DNA of 64,000 bases from Leptidea sinapis (GCF_905404315.1 NC_066304.1:8308001-8372000), one strand, 5' to 3'. Numbered from the stretch's first letter, positions 1 through 12,056 are shown. Numbers and translations: made by a program. The notes: generated from the sequence alone by a model not told the origin.

Positions 1-830
1 TTGTCAATTTTTTTTGTAACTGTAGCTGAAGGAGGAAGCGCGTAAGAAGCCAGTAACGGTATTATTGTTTGTCTGTCTATTGTAGCAGTGCCCGCAGACA
101 TCGATTCTATCGAGTTCAAAATGTCCACAACTCTCAGCTCTGTTGATCACCTTCAGTCCTATGAACCTTAAACATATTTTGTTTGTAAAAATGTACAAAT
201 AAAATATTATAATTTTAATATAAACTGTGTAACAATAACCAAACAAAATTGCGACCCTAATGATTGTGAATATTGGAACATAATTATCGGAACAGAATCG
301 GATTACAATCTGCGAATAATTTTCGTAAACTTTTAGAAAAGGTTGAGCGTTTGTTTTGGATAGAATCAATATTTGTTGCGTTCGTTTAACTTCTCCAATC
401 ATCTCTCGTTCATTCCAATATAACAAAAGTAATTTTAACAAAGGAGTATTTAATCAGGCTTTCTTCAATGTTTTTGATATTTTATTGTTAAGATTTGAAT
501 TATAATTTAATATGGAAGCCCCTTTCGCAGTAGTTTGTTTACTAAGTTTCGTTTTATTAAAGCACTGTTTCTGGTTTCACTACCAGTTAAGTTTGGTAGC
601 ACATTTTTCATTAATACCATTTTTTTTATTCTAGTCGACTTTTGTACAATACTTATGATAAAAACTTTCGTAGACCATTATTATTATTATGTTCATCAAC
701 ATTTTTTTTTAGTTTAATTTATTCTTGAAAAAACTAAAAAACGTATGTCTTTATATATTTCTCTTTGTCTATAAAAAGTAAACCTGACCTGAATACCTTT
801 CCTTGAAATTGTGAGATAAAGGTAAGTAGA
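1..830. other. AT-rich non-coding DNA, nothing recognised
   Basis: No gene or repeat family is recognised. A 145-codon open frame on the minus strand (4-441) has no recognisable domain and a low-complexity, Ile/Tyr/Phe-rich middle, as expected for chance translation of AT-rich DNA. Confidence 0.5.
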
Positions 831-833
831 TAT

Positions 834-960
834 TAGCCCAGTTACTTCACTAGCTACGGCGCCCTAACTTAAACAACAACACAATTATTATACTTGCACA
901 TCATGATTCTTCACGATACAAAAGGCGCCGCTATGGTATCCACCTAGCTGGTAATTTGAT
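834..960 (-). repeat. Interspersed repeat family G, copy 1
   Basis: The block around CACTAGCTACGGCGCCCT reads in reverse complement like the segments near 54575-54610 and 62655-62690. All three contain a core meaning roughly 'AGGGCGCCGTAGCTAGTGAAATTACTGGG'-like in parts, followed by a second GGCGCC block about 60 bases away. No protein coding is visible. It is probably a short non-autonomous element common in Lepidoptera, class not determined. Edges are approximate. Confidence 0.6.
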
Positions 961-2637
961 AAATTTGATCGGATCAAAGCAACAATGTAAATGTTGAATT
1001 TCAATTTCAAAATTCTAACATCCAAGAAAATTTATTCCCAGTAATGAGATGTGAACGGAATTAAAAATTAGATAGAGAAGTTAATACTTTATTCAGGTAG
1101 CAAAAGTTAGTTACACTTTACAACAATTTAAACACAAGAAGAAAGACAAGAACGCTTCGTTTATCTTGATCCAACTTCTTACAAACTTCTTTAACTCTAT
1201 ACTACGTATACAAAAACATGGATAAACGCTTCGAATGTTTTTTATGAAGGCTATGAGATTGTGAAATCAATTCCAATAGCAATATGATTGATTTTCAGTT
1301 TGTGGTGATGTTGATAAACGATGTTTCAAATACAATCAAAGACAATATAACATTTATTAAGGTGAAACTGTGACACTTAAATAAGCCAAGTTGAGCTTCA
1401 ATGAAATCAAATGTCAAAAAACTCATTAGCACTCTTTTAAACGATAGCTTACAGTTTCAGCACTTTGAAAAATATTTATCAGATAACCGCAATGTGATGC
1501 CCATAGGTCCCCAAAATATGTTCAATAACTAGAGATCACATTTTAAGTTATTTATAGTTTTCATTTTGGAAGAATCATTGTATTGAATAAATGACAGTAC
1601 TTTTTTCTAAATGGCAAGCTCAGAACTCCACCTCAGTAAATTTAATACCGAGGTGTTATTATTATCAGCAAGTGAGAACTTCTATGAACAAAATAGGTGT
1701 AAGATACATAAGTATCAGTTCCATTCGGTTTAACATAAATCAGTGAACTGTATTGACTGTACCTATTCTCGTGACTCCGTTGAAGTGAGCACGCCTACCC
1801 TAAATACATGACATTAAAACTTTTCACTAAGTTTCTTTTCACAAAAACAGAATATATTTACGAACTGATTAAACTGCGCTACTGAATTTTATATTGTTTC
1901 CTCGGAATTCTTTCCGCTTTCAAGAAAATAACGTCGGAAATTGTTTTAGTTCTCACCGAAAACTAGAAATATGTAACGTAATGTGTTGGTTCAACGTTTT
2001 AAATTGCAACAGTTTATACTGTGGACTGTATCACCGGGGAGGGTATGGAGATGTTTTATATTTTGTGAAAAAAGTCATAACATACATAAATAAAATACAT
2101 TTTTATGCGTGTAGATGAAAAATGTCTAACAAAAATTCAGTTATTAAACAATTTTAATATTTTTAAATGTTTTTTACCTAAATATACATATTCCATATGT
2201 AAATCTACTTCTTAATTTCTCAGTAATAGAATGTTTTTATTCAATAATTAATATGACACGAGTGTCCAAGGTGCCACAGGTCGTGGGTTCGACGCCGCTA
2301 TGATATCAATGTTATCCGTCAGCCAGAGTAAATCTAATCTCTCATATACTCAAGACATTTTTGATCCTTCTCAATAATGTTTCTAAATTTTGTTAAAGCA
2401 TATTGTTATACTTATTTGAATATTATTGTAACTTTTGTACTTCATTCTGACTTGCACTAAATAACTTATAAAGTTTAACAGTGAATAAAGTTTTTTTTTA
2501 TTTGAATATAAAACTCACTCGTAAATTAATATTACTTATTTGAATCGAGATTATTATGTTCATTGTGACTAAAGACCACGACTATAAAAACATAATAAGG
2601 TAACATATTAATCTGATCTGTTATGAGATATGACTTA
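961..2637. other. AT-rich non-coding DNA
   Basis: No coding or structural signal that I can support. A short tRNA-B-box-like stretch (GGTCGTGGGTTCGACGCC, about 2279-2296) may be the remnant of a SINE head, but no A box is seen at the right distance. Confidence 0.5.
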
Positions 2638-2847
2638 CGACCGTTTTCAATAACGTATCTCTTGTTTCGGATACCGTGCTGTCACCGTTTAATGACAAGA
2701 TCTTATCTATCCATAGTTATGTCCAATATAGTTATAGCCCAATGCTTTATGCCGATAGGTTATTGAAATGTAAGTAAGCGTAAAAGGATAGATTTGTCTA
2801 CCTCTAGTAAGTTAAACTAAGGATAGATAGGTTATTGAAAACGGCCG
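2638..2847. mobile_element. 210-bp MITE with TTA target duplication
   Basis: The two ends form imperfect terminal inverted repeats of about 25 bases: the left end begins CGACCGTTTTCAATAACG and the right end is the reverse complement of CGGCCGTTTTCAATAACC. A TTA triplet lies directly outside each end (2635-2637 and 2848-2850), as expected of a 3-bp target duplication. That duplication is typical of PIF/Harbinger-type elements. There is no open frame, so it is non-autonomous. A partial internal copy of the inverted repeat (GATAGGTTATTGAAATG, about 2755-2771) suggests slippage or nested evolution. Confidence 0.75.
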
Positions 2848-3016
2848 TTAGACGAGCGATGTTAATTACCATGATAGAAGGCTGACAGGAAGCCACGGTA
2901 ACAAGGATAGCTTCTCAGAATCGGCCGAAATAATTGTCATTGAGAAGCCGCGTACTTGTGAGGTCTGTGCTCCGTCGCTGTCGCTGCAATGTAAGCCAAA
3001 TAAGCTTATATATATT

Positions 3017-3019
<3 letters not shown>

Positions 3020-3048
<29 letters not shown>
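3020..3048. repeat. (TA)n microsatellite
   Basis: An uninterrupted run of alternating T and A of about 28 bases. Confidence 0.95.
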
Positions 3049-3052
<4 letters not shown>

Positions 3053-3302
3053 ATTATACATACCAGGCTTAGAGACTTTATTATAAAGTAAGTACCCACT
3101 TTGCGTACTTCATGTGATTATTGATGACCGATTGGGTATCGGCCATTCAAATTAAATAGGGAGAAAAGAGAGAGGTTTGTAAGATAATAACCATAATAAA
3201 ACTCTCTCGTGCCAGAATTTGACGAGTCAACATCTCCTAAGGATGCCTCGTGTAGAGGTGAAACATGAATCTTAGCGGTAGTTACACTCAAGAAGGCTCA
3301 CA

Positions 3303-3600
3303 ATATTTGAATAATAATAATAATAATACTCTTGACTCATTTTTACACAAATCATCTTGCCCCTGGGTATATAATATATAGCCTGTACTATGGGTTGTGA
3401 GACAACGAGATAATAGTACCTATTTTAAACAATATACATTATTTAATATACATAAATAAATATACACATCCATGACTCGCAAACAAACATCCATATTCAT
3501 CAGTATGTTTGCACCTACTGGGATTCGAACCCATTACTCGTATCTCAGTAGGAAGGGTTACTGACCACTGGACTATATGGGTCGTCAAATACGTAGGTCT
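3303..3600 (-). mobile_element. tRNA-derived SINE, copy A
   Basis: Read on the minus strand, this begins with a tRNA-like head (about 3590 down to 3509) with an A-box-like TAGTCCAGTGGT and a B box GGTTCGAATCC. It continues into an unrelated body and ends in an (ATT/AAT)n tail at 3305-3330. The same head, body and tail order occurs at 25770-25995. Pol III-transcribed SINEs of this layout are mobilised by LINE machinery. The head adjoins, and probably truncates, the left end of the mariner fossil at 3601. Confidence 0.75.
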
Positions 3601-4835
3601 CACTAAAAGTTTTGCGTAACTTAAAAAAATAACATGTTATAACCAAAATATTATGTTTATTGCTTTTTAAAATACTCTCCTTTAAATTTTAAACATTTTT
3701 TCCTGCGATCGAATATTTTTTTTTTTAAACAGGAGGACCACAGATCTAAAGGCATGTTTTCTACGTGCTCATTGAACGCTATCACTGCCTCTGGAATTGG
3801 TAAAAGTGAAACATCTCATCAAATCTTTGATTTTGGGGAAAATATAGAAATCATATTATGGTGCTAGGTCGGGGCTATGTGCAGAATGGGTGACGAGTTG
3901 CACTTTGTCGGAAGCTAAAAATGATTTAGTTTTGTTGACCGTGTGTGAAGAAACGTTGTCATGATGTAGGAGAATGCAGAATGTCTTTCGCGTTTTTTTT
4001 TAACACCCTGGATAAAGAAATGGTAGAATACTTCTCGACATTAACACTCTTTTGATCTTCAAGTGGAATTGTGCAGATGGGACTCGTAGCTGAGAAAAAA
4101 AAGCGATCATTTTATACGAACATTTCTCGCCTGCCTCACTTTTGTTGGCCTGTTCTCATTTTCAAACACCCATTCACAAGAGTGCTGTTTTTTTTGCGGG
4201 TTCAAAACAATAAGTTCACGTTACTGTGCCAATGTCATAAACAGCATTAGAATGTCCGTGGTCGTACTTCAATAGTATCTGTGAGCATCATTCCACCCGA
4301 CCCTGCTTCTGCTCCGCTGTCAGTTCATGAGCGATCCAACGACAACAAAGTTTCCGAACTTTCAATCCTTCGTGTAGTATTTTCTGAATTTGGCTCATAC
4401 CAATCCCCAATAGTCCTCGAATTGTCTCATAAGTGATCCGCGGTTTTTTTCAATTAGCCGCTTAACAGTAGCCACACTATTTTCGTTGACCGCAGCTGAA
4501 GGCCGCTCTTCACAAAATTCGTCATATAAAGAAACCAGACCTCTCTCAAATTCAATAAACCATCGCCTCACGGTGCTCAAGCAAGGTGCTTCTCTCCAAA
4601 AAGCATTTTGAAGACGAGCAGCACAGTCTTGTGCAGAGGGAGAACTTTTAATAATAAAAATATATAATATTAATAATAAAATAATCGTCGCTCTTTCAAA
4701 ATCTTTTCGACATAATTCTATTTTCGTTGCGTACGTAGAACTTTAATGGGTGATAAAAAACAATTGACAAATGATTTCCCTCCGATTGTTTTTTTAAAGT
4801 GAAACTTTTATTACATCGTCTCAAACTTTTTTGTG
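3601..4835 (-). pseudogene. Decayed mariner transposase and element
   Basis: On the minus strand, translated pieces match mariner transposase in the right order. The N-terminal helix-turn-helix region is at 4395-4650, including a WFIEFERG motif, followed by an SQIQKILHEG motif near 4370-4395. A catalytic block containing LHHDN is near 3950-3970, a PDLAP motif near 3870, and a C-terminal GEYFKKQ-like end near 3690. The frame is interrupted by many stops and indels, so it is a fossil. The ends carry related inverted repeats: TAAAAGTTTTGCGTAACTT near 3604, and the reverse complement of AAAGTGAAACTTTTATTACA near 4795. The outermost left end is missing, apparently lost beside the SINE. The right terminal sequence recurs alone at 43074-43116. 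Confidence 0.8.
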
Positions 4836-5295
4836 TGTGTGTTGCATGTCGCGTGACGCTCGGGCGGCGCCTATAGTTCGCAGCTGCTGACCGTGTTATG
4901 TTAGACTATTACTCAATTGTGCCAGTGCTCCACGCTATTTTGTTTGGTTTGTCAGTCTTAAATGTAAATGTTGTTTGTCAGTGTTTGATGCAAATGTTAT
5001 TATTTATTAAAGTTAAACTTTTATTCAATATTTTTAACCAGGGCTAAGACACAAAGTTCATCAAAAATATTAGTTGGAGACTTAGTCTACTTTTATTATT
5101 TCCCATTTTCATTCCAATTTTCCAAGTTTAAAGAAAGATTGATAAAGTACTTTTTATACCCTTAATGGAATATTATTCCAAAATTTTTGAGTATATATAA
5201 TGTTAAAAAAAAGTTTCACTTTTACCGTGGTTTCATAAAAACACAAAATCATTTTTTTATTATTAAGATAGTTGCAACGTTTCAAAAAATATAAC
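4836..5295. other. Non-coding DNA with mariner-end-like fragments
   Basis: It includes a moderately GC-rich block (4850-4920) and an inverted fragment of the AAAGTGAAACTTTT motif near 5207-5226, so it may hold remnants of further mariner-type ends. No gene is seen. The errantivirus target site is ATTC at 5296-5299. Confidence 0.4.
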
Positions 5296-5299
5296 ATTC
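5296..5299. other. Target-site duplication ATTC (left)
   Basis: The four bases ATTC precede the left LTR and are repeated directly after the right LTR at 13877-13880. A 4-bp duplication is usual for gypsy-group (Metaviridae) integrases. Confidence 0.9.
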
Positions 5300-5503
5300 T
5301 GTTAGGATGGACGCGCTGGTGGCCTTTTTAAAAAAACACTTTTTGACTCCCGAATTACTTTAATTTCCACACACAATTTTATATAGAACTTACTCACAAG
5401 ACCGAGTGTAGCCAACTCTCCGCACCGCGTGGCGGCTATCGCTTTTATATAAAACTAATATGTTAACTCGGCAATTTACCTCGTATGACAATTGTTCATA
5501 ACA
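5300..5503 (-). repeat. 3' LTR of the errantivirus
   Basis: The sequence starts TGTTA and ends TAACA, the expected TG...CA form, and matches 13673-13876 base for base as far as I can read. On the minus strand a TATA-like TTTTATATAAAA lies at 5443-5454. At 204 bp it is short for the group. Confidence 0.95.
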
Positions 5504-5517
5504 TCTCCCCCCTAAAA
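5504..5517 (-). promoter_or_regulatory. Polypurine tract for plus-strand DNA priming
   Basis: On the minus strand the purine-rich AGGGGGGAGA directly abuts the start of the 3' LTR. This is where reverse transcription of a gypsy element would prime the second strand. Confidence 0.85.
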
Positions 5518-5869
5518 GACGGAGATATATCTAAGAGATAATCGAAGTCTCCATGAAACAAAATAAAATTCATTAAACAAAATCAATGTTGAATAATTAC
5601 TATATCTGAAAACTTAATCTTTGACCAAAGCTCATGGAGTCTTAAATTTAAGTAAATTATCTTATTTAAAAATCAAAAATAAAATTACAAATAATTAGTA
5701 TCTATATCAAAGTAATCAAATTATTAAAATCTACCCAAACCTCAAAAATAAATTTATAAACTAAGTTACTTCTAATACAAACTTATAGTTGTATGTTTGG
5801 TTAAGCCTAGAAATAGAAATAAAATGTTATCATAAATTAAAAATAGAATGAAAATAAAAATCAACTGAA
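5518..5869 (-). other. Errantivirus 3' untranslated region
   Basis: AT-rich non-coding stretch between the env stop and the polypurine tract. No motif recognised. Confidence 0.7.
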
Positions 5870-7787
5870 TTAGAAACTATCTAAGTTTCTATGTGATCTA
5901 AAATGAACTTTATGCTTTTTAATTTCTATTTCAGGAAGGCTTTTAATCGAATCCTTGTCACATTCATCTGAAATGTCTGTCAATTCAATCGCAGTGGAAG
6001 TTGACGTTATTGTCCTTTGGACTTTCTTATTATTGCATTGATTATATATTTGAATGCAACAAGCAGACGAGTTATTGTTACATTTCAACCATTTCTTAAA
6101 TAATTTGTATGCTAAATATAATAAAATAAAAGTAATTATAAAATATGTAAATATGGAATAGTAATTTCCATACTTTATTATGTGAGGCTGATTTTCAGCT
6201 TTATTAATATCATTCTCCAAATGATCTAACTTATGAGAGGCAAATTTTAAAGATTCTAAATCAATATTCGTTAAGCTAATTGGAGACAATAATTTTAAAC
6301 TTTCATTGTAAATATTGGGCTTACAACAATCATCTTCAATAATGTTAAAGTCCAGTGATAACTGGCTTGGTAAAATTGTTTTTAAGTTGATGCTAGAATA
6401 AAAAGTTAAAGTCTGAAAATATGCAATACAATTCTCTTCAAGTTTCAGGATTCCTGTACCTTGTAAAGTATAATCTTTAATATTATTATTACATTTAATA
6501 GTTAATTTATTAGGCTTAGACTGTACATAAATATATTGTCCATTATTTAACTTTTGCCATAAGTTAATATTGCCATAAATTACCTTAGAAACACAAATAT
6601 CAGGTAGCGACAAAGTCACCTCGCTTAATAGCTTAGATTCACAAGATGGATTATTTATAGTAGACAAGATTGCAGGCTGAGGACAAATCATGTATTCAAA
6701 ATTAACATTTTTACACTTACCTAAATCATCAAATAATGCATAATACAATCTATCATCAGTTACAGCAATGTAAGACTTAGAAGGTTGAATAAGAACATAA
6801 GTTTGGTAATGCTCAATTTCATGAGGTGTAGGCAATGGAAGGCTTTTATAAATATCAAACTTAGTCAAACTGATCAATGGTATCTTAAGTACAAATATCA
6901 ACCTATTATTATAAAAATATGAATTTAACTCAGACAAATCAATAAGAGTATGTATATTTTGTAAAGTTAAAATTAATGGAAATTCAACATTTCTTTTTAA
7001 AGAAAATTTACTGTTTGAAAGTTCATCATAAAGCTTGCTAGGCGATAAAACATAAGGATGCAAAATGTTCGCTTTTGCAAACAAAATAGAGTTTAAAATT
7101 GCATCTAAAATATTCGTTACAGATAATAAGGAACCTTCAATAATATTCAAAATTGAATTAATCTTTTCTATATTAATAATCTTAGAATTAATCTTACTTT
7201 GATCATGAAATATAAAATTTAATTTCTCGATGCGGTTATTTAATTTTATCTCGTTATTATTTAATTTTATAATAGACTCATTAAAATTTCCTATAGTTGA
7301 TTTCATTATGTGAATGTTATTTTTCATTAAAGTGTAGATTTCTTTCTCACTTTCTTGACATATTGAAATAGCTTCGTCGTATTTTCTCGCATCGTCGGCG
7401 TCTAGAGTACCGAAAAAGAATTTTAAAACTTCACCACCGAACTCGAGGGCTCTTTTTGTTCGATTTTCGGGGTTCTCAGAAATAAGATGTGATAAAGAGT
7501 CATATTTAAGAAAACTAGCATTTATTAAAATTTCTAGGGGATTAATGGAATCCTTACAGTCTATACTAATGACCGCTAGGTTTTGAACCTTTTCACAAAA
7601 ATCATTTAAATTGATTATAGACCTTTCAATTTTCAATAAATATGGTCGTAACCTTAAAATATCAATATGAGTAACGACGTTCCAGAAGTCATCATAAAAG
7701 TAAGCTTCTGAAGTGGGGTCAAAATAAATTCCTGGGCTATTTGAAATTGGATGAATTGGTTCCGTAGAACATGAATTGAAGAATAAT
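5870..7787 (-). CDS. env: Env, baculovirus F-like envelope glycoprotein (second exon)
   Basis: This frame encodes the envelope glycoprotein of the element. It resembles the errantivirus/baculovirus F family. A furin-type RTKR site is followed after a few residues by a fusion-peptide region containing FFFGTLDADDARKY, the hallmark of that family. The long ectodomain has repeated Asn-rich heptad-like stretches. One membrane segment rich in Ile/Leu/Phe/Tyr lies about 80 residues from the C terminus, followed by a basic and Cys-rich cytoplasmic tail. The frame is open without interruption from about 7818 to 5870 but has no ATG in its N-terminal part; the first NTG is a TTG at 7634-7636. A splice acceptor (TTGTTGTTTCAG) at 7788-7799 starts the exon at 7787, with the start codon probably supplied by 13350-13369. 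The predicted product is about 645 residues, with the cleavage site near 116-119 and the membrane segment near 548-567. Errantivirus env is known to be translated from a spliced RNA. Confidence 0.9.
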
Positions 7788-7799
7788 CTGAAACAACAA
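7788..7799 (-). promoter_or_regulatory. Splice acceptor for env mRNA
   Basis: On the minus strand a T-rich stretch ends in CAG at 7790-7788, just 14 bases after the pol stop. The exon base that follows is the third position of an env codon, which fits a phase-2 intron and matches the leader donor at 13344-13349. Confidence 0.75.
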
Positions 7800-7803
7800 T
7801 AAT

Positions 7804-8664
7804 TTATACTGGTTTTATTTCATCAATATGATGTTTAATGTGTTTGCGATTTATTAAAAGGGTAACATTATTTTTTCCGTTAACCTTTATTATTTTATAA
7901 GGCCCTTTCCACACTGGGGAGAGCGCTTTTCTTAATCTATGGTGCTGTTTTAAATAAACCATGTCACCTACTTTATACGACTTTGAGGAAGAAGAAGAGT
8001 CATAATAACGTTTTGATGTTTCTTTGCTTTTATTTATATTTTCAAGTGCTCTTTCTCTACTAAATCGCATACGATATTGAAGAGCTCGTATATACTCATC
8101 ATAAGTATTATTGTCGTTTGTTTCGTAAACACTACTAGGTATAGTCGGCTTATAACCGTATAAAAGTTCAAATGGTGTATAAAGAGTTGTAGAGTGCGGC
8201 GTTGTATTATAAGATAATATTGCCGTCGCTAGATAGCAATGCCAATCATTTTGATTTTCGTTAACAAACGATTTTAAGTATTCCTTTAATGTTGCATGAG
8301 AACGTTCAAGGGCACCGTTAGTTTGGGGATGATAAGGAGAAGAATACAAATTTTCAATTTTAAGAATGTTGGTTAATTGCTTAAATAACTCTGAAGTAAA
8401 ACATGTGCCTTGATCCGTAAGGATCATTTTAGGAAACCCGAACAAAGATATAAAATGTATAAGGCTTCTAGCAACCTCATCAGTAGTGCTCGTCACCATA
8501 GGGTATGCACATGAAAACTTTGTAAGGTCATCTTGAAGTGTCAAAATATATTTAAATTTCTGAAAACCTGCTTCAGGTAAAATTCCAACAATATCTAGAG
8601 CCAATCTTTCAAAGGGCTTAGTACTTGATGAAGTGATAACCATGGGAGCTTTATTTGATGCTCG
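7804..8664 (-). pseudogene. pol: Pol, C-terminal part: integrase core and tail
   Basis: This is the integrase catalytic region of the element, which would insert the DNA copy into the host genome. The retroviral DD35E triad is visible: Asp in LALDIVG, Asp in TDQGT and Glu in NGALERS, with exactly 35 residues between the last two. The C-terminal tail includes YLKQHHRLRKALSPVWKGPYK, a typical gypsy integrase SH3-like end (GPY motif). It is in the same frame as the upstream part but cut off from it by a TAA at 8665-8667. The zinc-binding domain lies upstream of that stop. The catalytic core itself looks intact. Confidence 0.92.
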
Positions 8665-8667
8665 TTA
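8665..8667 (-). other. In-frame stop TAA inside integrase
   Basis: The stop falls between the integrase zinc finger (ending CKMC...NKP) and the catalytic core. The frame is identical on both sides, so one substitution explains it. A CAA or AAA codon is the simplest ancestral state (inference). Confidence 0.9.
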
Positions 8668-10506
8668 GGGTTTATTAATTTGACACATTTTACATTCTTT
8701 AACAAATCGTTCTATGTCTGAACGCATACTCTTCCAATAGAAGGATTGTTTTATCCTACTGTACATCCGTTTAATACCTGGGTGTCCAGCTATTGTAGTT
8801 CCATGATTTTCTTTAAGTATATTTGGGACTTCCGCAGGCGTCGGATAATATATTTTATTTTTATAAATATGTACATTTATATTAGTACCGTGAAAAATAT
8901 AAGAAATAATATTGTAAATTTTGGTATAGTTTAATTTTGTAAAAGGGTCTGAAAAATCAGAAATAGCTATATCACTCTCGTTAGCATTTTTGCTAATAAT
9001 TAAATCTCTTAATTTTAATAATAAATTGTATATAGTTCTATAATTCGTTTCCTCATAATGATGAACCTTAGTGTATAAAAAGTAAATGGTTCTATCACTT
9101 GTATCGACTGACTGTACAGTCTCGGATTCACGTTCTAATTCTAAGAAATCAGCGGGACTACTCAACATAGATAACAATTGCTCACAATGTGGCATAGAGT
9201 AATCAAAATCTAAAGATATCGGACAAATTATTATTTTATGTTTAGTTAAATGAAGACTTTCATTTAGTTCTTCAATTTTAGTATCACTGGAAACAGATTT
9301 AGTAAATTGATCTTTAAAGTATTGTTCATAAGTAGAATGCTTTAAATTTGAATGAACAACAGCGTTAACCGGGTTACGAGACAGAGCGTCAGCGTTTGAA
9401 TTTATTCGACCGGGCTTATAAATAATCTCGTAGTCGTATTCTTCTAACTTTAACCGCCATCTTAATAATCGACTACCAGGATCTTTAGCATTAAATAACC
9501 ACACTAAAGGACGATGGTCAGTGACAATTTTAAATTTGTAACCATAAATATATGGACGGAATGTATTCACACCAAATAGAATTGCTAGAAGTTCTTTTTC
9601 TGTGGTTGAATAATTACCTTCTGCTTTATTTAAAGTGCGAGACGCATAAGCGATTGGTTTGTCCATACCAATTTCACCTTGTGATAAAACTGCGCCAACT
9701 GCGTAGTTTGATGCGTCAGTGGTTACTATAAAAGTTTTAGAGAAATCAGGGTATTGAAGTAATGGTGCACTTATAAGTTTTTGTTTTAGTATATTAAACG
9801 CTTGTTCTTGTTCAAAAGACCAACTGAAAATAACATCATTTTTTAATAGAGATGTAAGAGGTTTTGTAATATGTGAATAATTTTCAATAAAACGGCGATA
9901 ATAACCAGTTAAACCAAGAAAGGATTTAATATCTCGTGGATTTTTGGGCACTGGAAAATTAGAAATTGCTTTAACTTTTTCAGGATTTGGCGAAACACCG
10001 TTGTCGGTAATGACATGACCAAGATAAGCGACTTCACGTCGAAGGAATTCACACTTATCCGGCTGTAGTTTTAAATTAGCTTCTCTAAGCTTAGAAAATA
10101 CAAGTTCTAACTTATTTATGTGTGATTCAAGGTCGTGGGAATAGATAATACAATCATCAAGGTATATATAGCAATGAAGACCTTGAAGACCAGTGAGGAC
10201 AATATTCATCAAACGTTGAAACGTTGATGGAGCATTTTTTAAACCAAATGGCATTCTGGTAAATTCAAAGTGTCCAGATATACCATTTGTTGATACACTG
10301 AAGCCAGTTTTGGCAACGTCACTGGGATTTAATTTTAATTGATGGAAGCCAGACGCCAAATCAAGAGTTGAAAAGTACTTGGAATGACCTAATTGGTCTA
10401 ATATGTCGGTTATTAGGGGTAGAGGATATACCTCGGAAACAGTCACATCGTTTAACCGACGGTAATCAATAACAATACGCCATTTTTGCTTACCAGAGGC
10501 ATCTAT
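8668..10506 (-). pseudogene. pol: Pol, middle part: reverse transcriptase, RNase H, integrase zinc finger
   Basis: This part copies the element RNA into DNA and degrades the RNA strand. Visible motifs, in order, are the RT block with STLDLASGFHQ (first catalytic Asp), MPFGLKNAP, and the YLDD active-site box. The gypsy RNase H follows with TTDASNYAVGAVLSQ and VTDHRPLVWL. The integrase N-terminal HHCC zinc finger (GHPG ... CKMC) ends the part. The frame differs by one base from the protease/N-terminal RT part; the join is at an A8 run (10506-10513). Codons between 10446 and 10506 clearly continue RT (a WRIVIDYR-type motif), which confirms that the shift is inside one protein. Confidence 0.93.
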
Positions 10507-10513
10507 TTTTTTT
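10506..10513 (-). other. Single-base frameshift in pol at an A8 run
   Basis: Seven As would keep RT in one frame; eight are present. Reading shifts immediately after the VPKK codons. It may be a real mutation, a polymorphism, or a homopolymer sequencing error. Confidence 0.85.
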
Positions 10514-12056
10514 GGGAACTACCCAGACAGGGGCATTCCACGGGGAAGTAGATGGTTGGATGATTTTTTGTTCAAGCATTTTCTTTACTTGTTTTTCAAC
10601 CTCATCTTTGTGAACTTCGGGAAAGCGATAGGATTTTACATGGATCGGTGCCGAATCACCGGTATTGATAGAGTGCTGAATTACATCTGTACACGATAAA
10701 GGTTCGCCTTCAAGATGAAATATATCAGTATAATTTGATATGCAATTTAATAACTTTTTCTTCTCTTGAGGATTTAAATGTGAACAGCGTATTTGTTCAA
10801 GAACCTGATTGATCCTATCCTTTTTAAAATTATTAATATGATTTATTAATTCAACAGGCTGTGCATTTAAAGAGGAGGGTATCTCTTTTTTCAAATTCAA
10901 AAATTCAAAAGGTGTAACAGTAACCATAAAATCATTAATCTCAATTTGAGAATCAGTACTATTCAAAATAGTAACATTCACTCTTTTATTATCCTTTATT
11001 CGGACTATGCAGTTTGCAAGATAAACTCCTTCTCTAATAGTTTGGTCTAAAACCAAAGCTTCTTTTAAATGATGCACTTCATCTAAATTTGCAACTTGAC
11101 ACTCGATCACGCTTTCTGAACGTGCCGGTATCGCATAAGAACTTTTTGTAAAACTTATTGGTATAGAATAACCTTGCACTGTAAGAGAGTTCGTAGAATA
11201 TTGAACATCAATATTGAAGTGTTTAATAAAATCACTTCCTATAATTCCATCGAATTCTAAATTTGTTGTGTCGTTGATGGAGTGAAAAGTATAATTAATA
11301 CGCATCTTACTTTTTGTTGAAAACTTATATTCAAGGTTTAATAAAATAGAGCCAAGTGATTCACAGTATGAATTACTATCATTGAGACCTTGAATTTTCA
11401 CAGTATGTGAATTAAGCACTGGATGATTTGATAAACTCGAATATTTAATAATCGATATTGAAGCACCAGTGTCGATTAAAAAACTGAGAGGTTTCTCGCT
11501 ATTATTAACTATAAAATAAACATGTGGCAATGATATTTTATCGATTCTATTAACCACAAACTGATCCGTATTTATTAATTGTTTGGAATTATTATTTTTT
11601 TTATAATTTTTCTTTCCATTAGGTTTACCCTTTTTATTAACCTGTGCTAATAAGAACGGCTCAGAGACACAGGGAGAAGGTTTAATCTTATTTAATTTAT
11701 TCTGATTATATTTATTTCTCTGTGGTACACTACTCTGTGCAACCGTGAATTGACCACAGGGCAGGTGTCCTTGAGAATCAGAAGATTCAGTTTGTTTAAA
11801 CCTATAAGAAGACTGAGTTTTATAAAATAATTTCCGATTATTATTTACTCTATGAGGAACATTACTCTGTGCAACTATGGATTGACCACAGGGCAAATGT
11901 CCTTCAAAATCAGAACGCTCAGTATTACAATTAAACCTTTTATAATGACTTTTGCCATTATTTAATGTTGACCGTGATTTATAAAATTTAGAAACACGGG
12001 GAAAAGTAGAACCATTAGAAACATAATTTTGTTTCGTGTCATTTCTAATATGACAA

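Noticed and set aside
4..441. 145-codon open frame as a gene
   Set aside because: No domain, no splice or promoter context, composition of AT-rich non-coding DNA.
3509..3590. A genuine tRNA gene
   Set aside because: Only A and B boxes are present, the cloverleaf does not close, and the same head plus body recurs at 25770-25995, which marks it as a SINE.
8746..8934. Open frame antisense to pol
   Set aside because: Shadow of the pol coding strand with no recognised domain.
10506..10513. A programmed frameshift inside RT
   Set aside because: Position in the middle of the RT fingers, no downstream structure noticed, and related elements read through in one frame; mutation or sequencing error is simpler.
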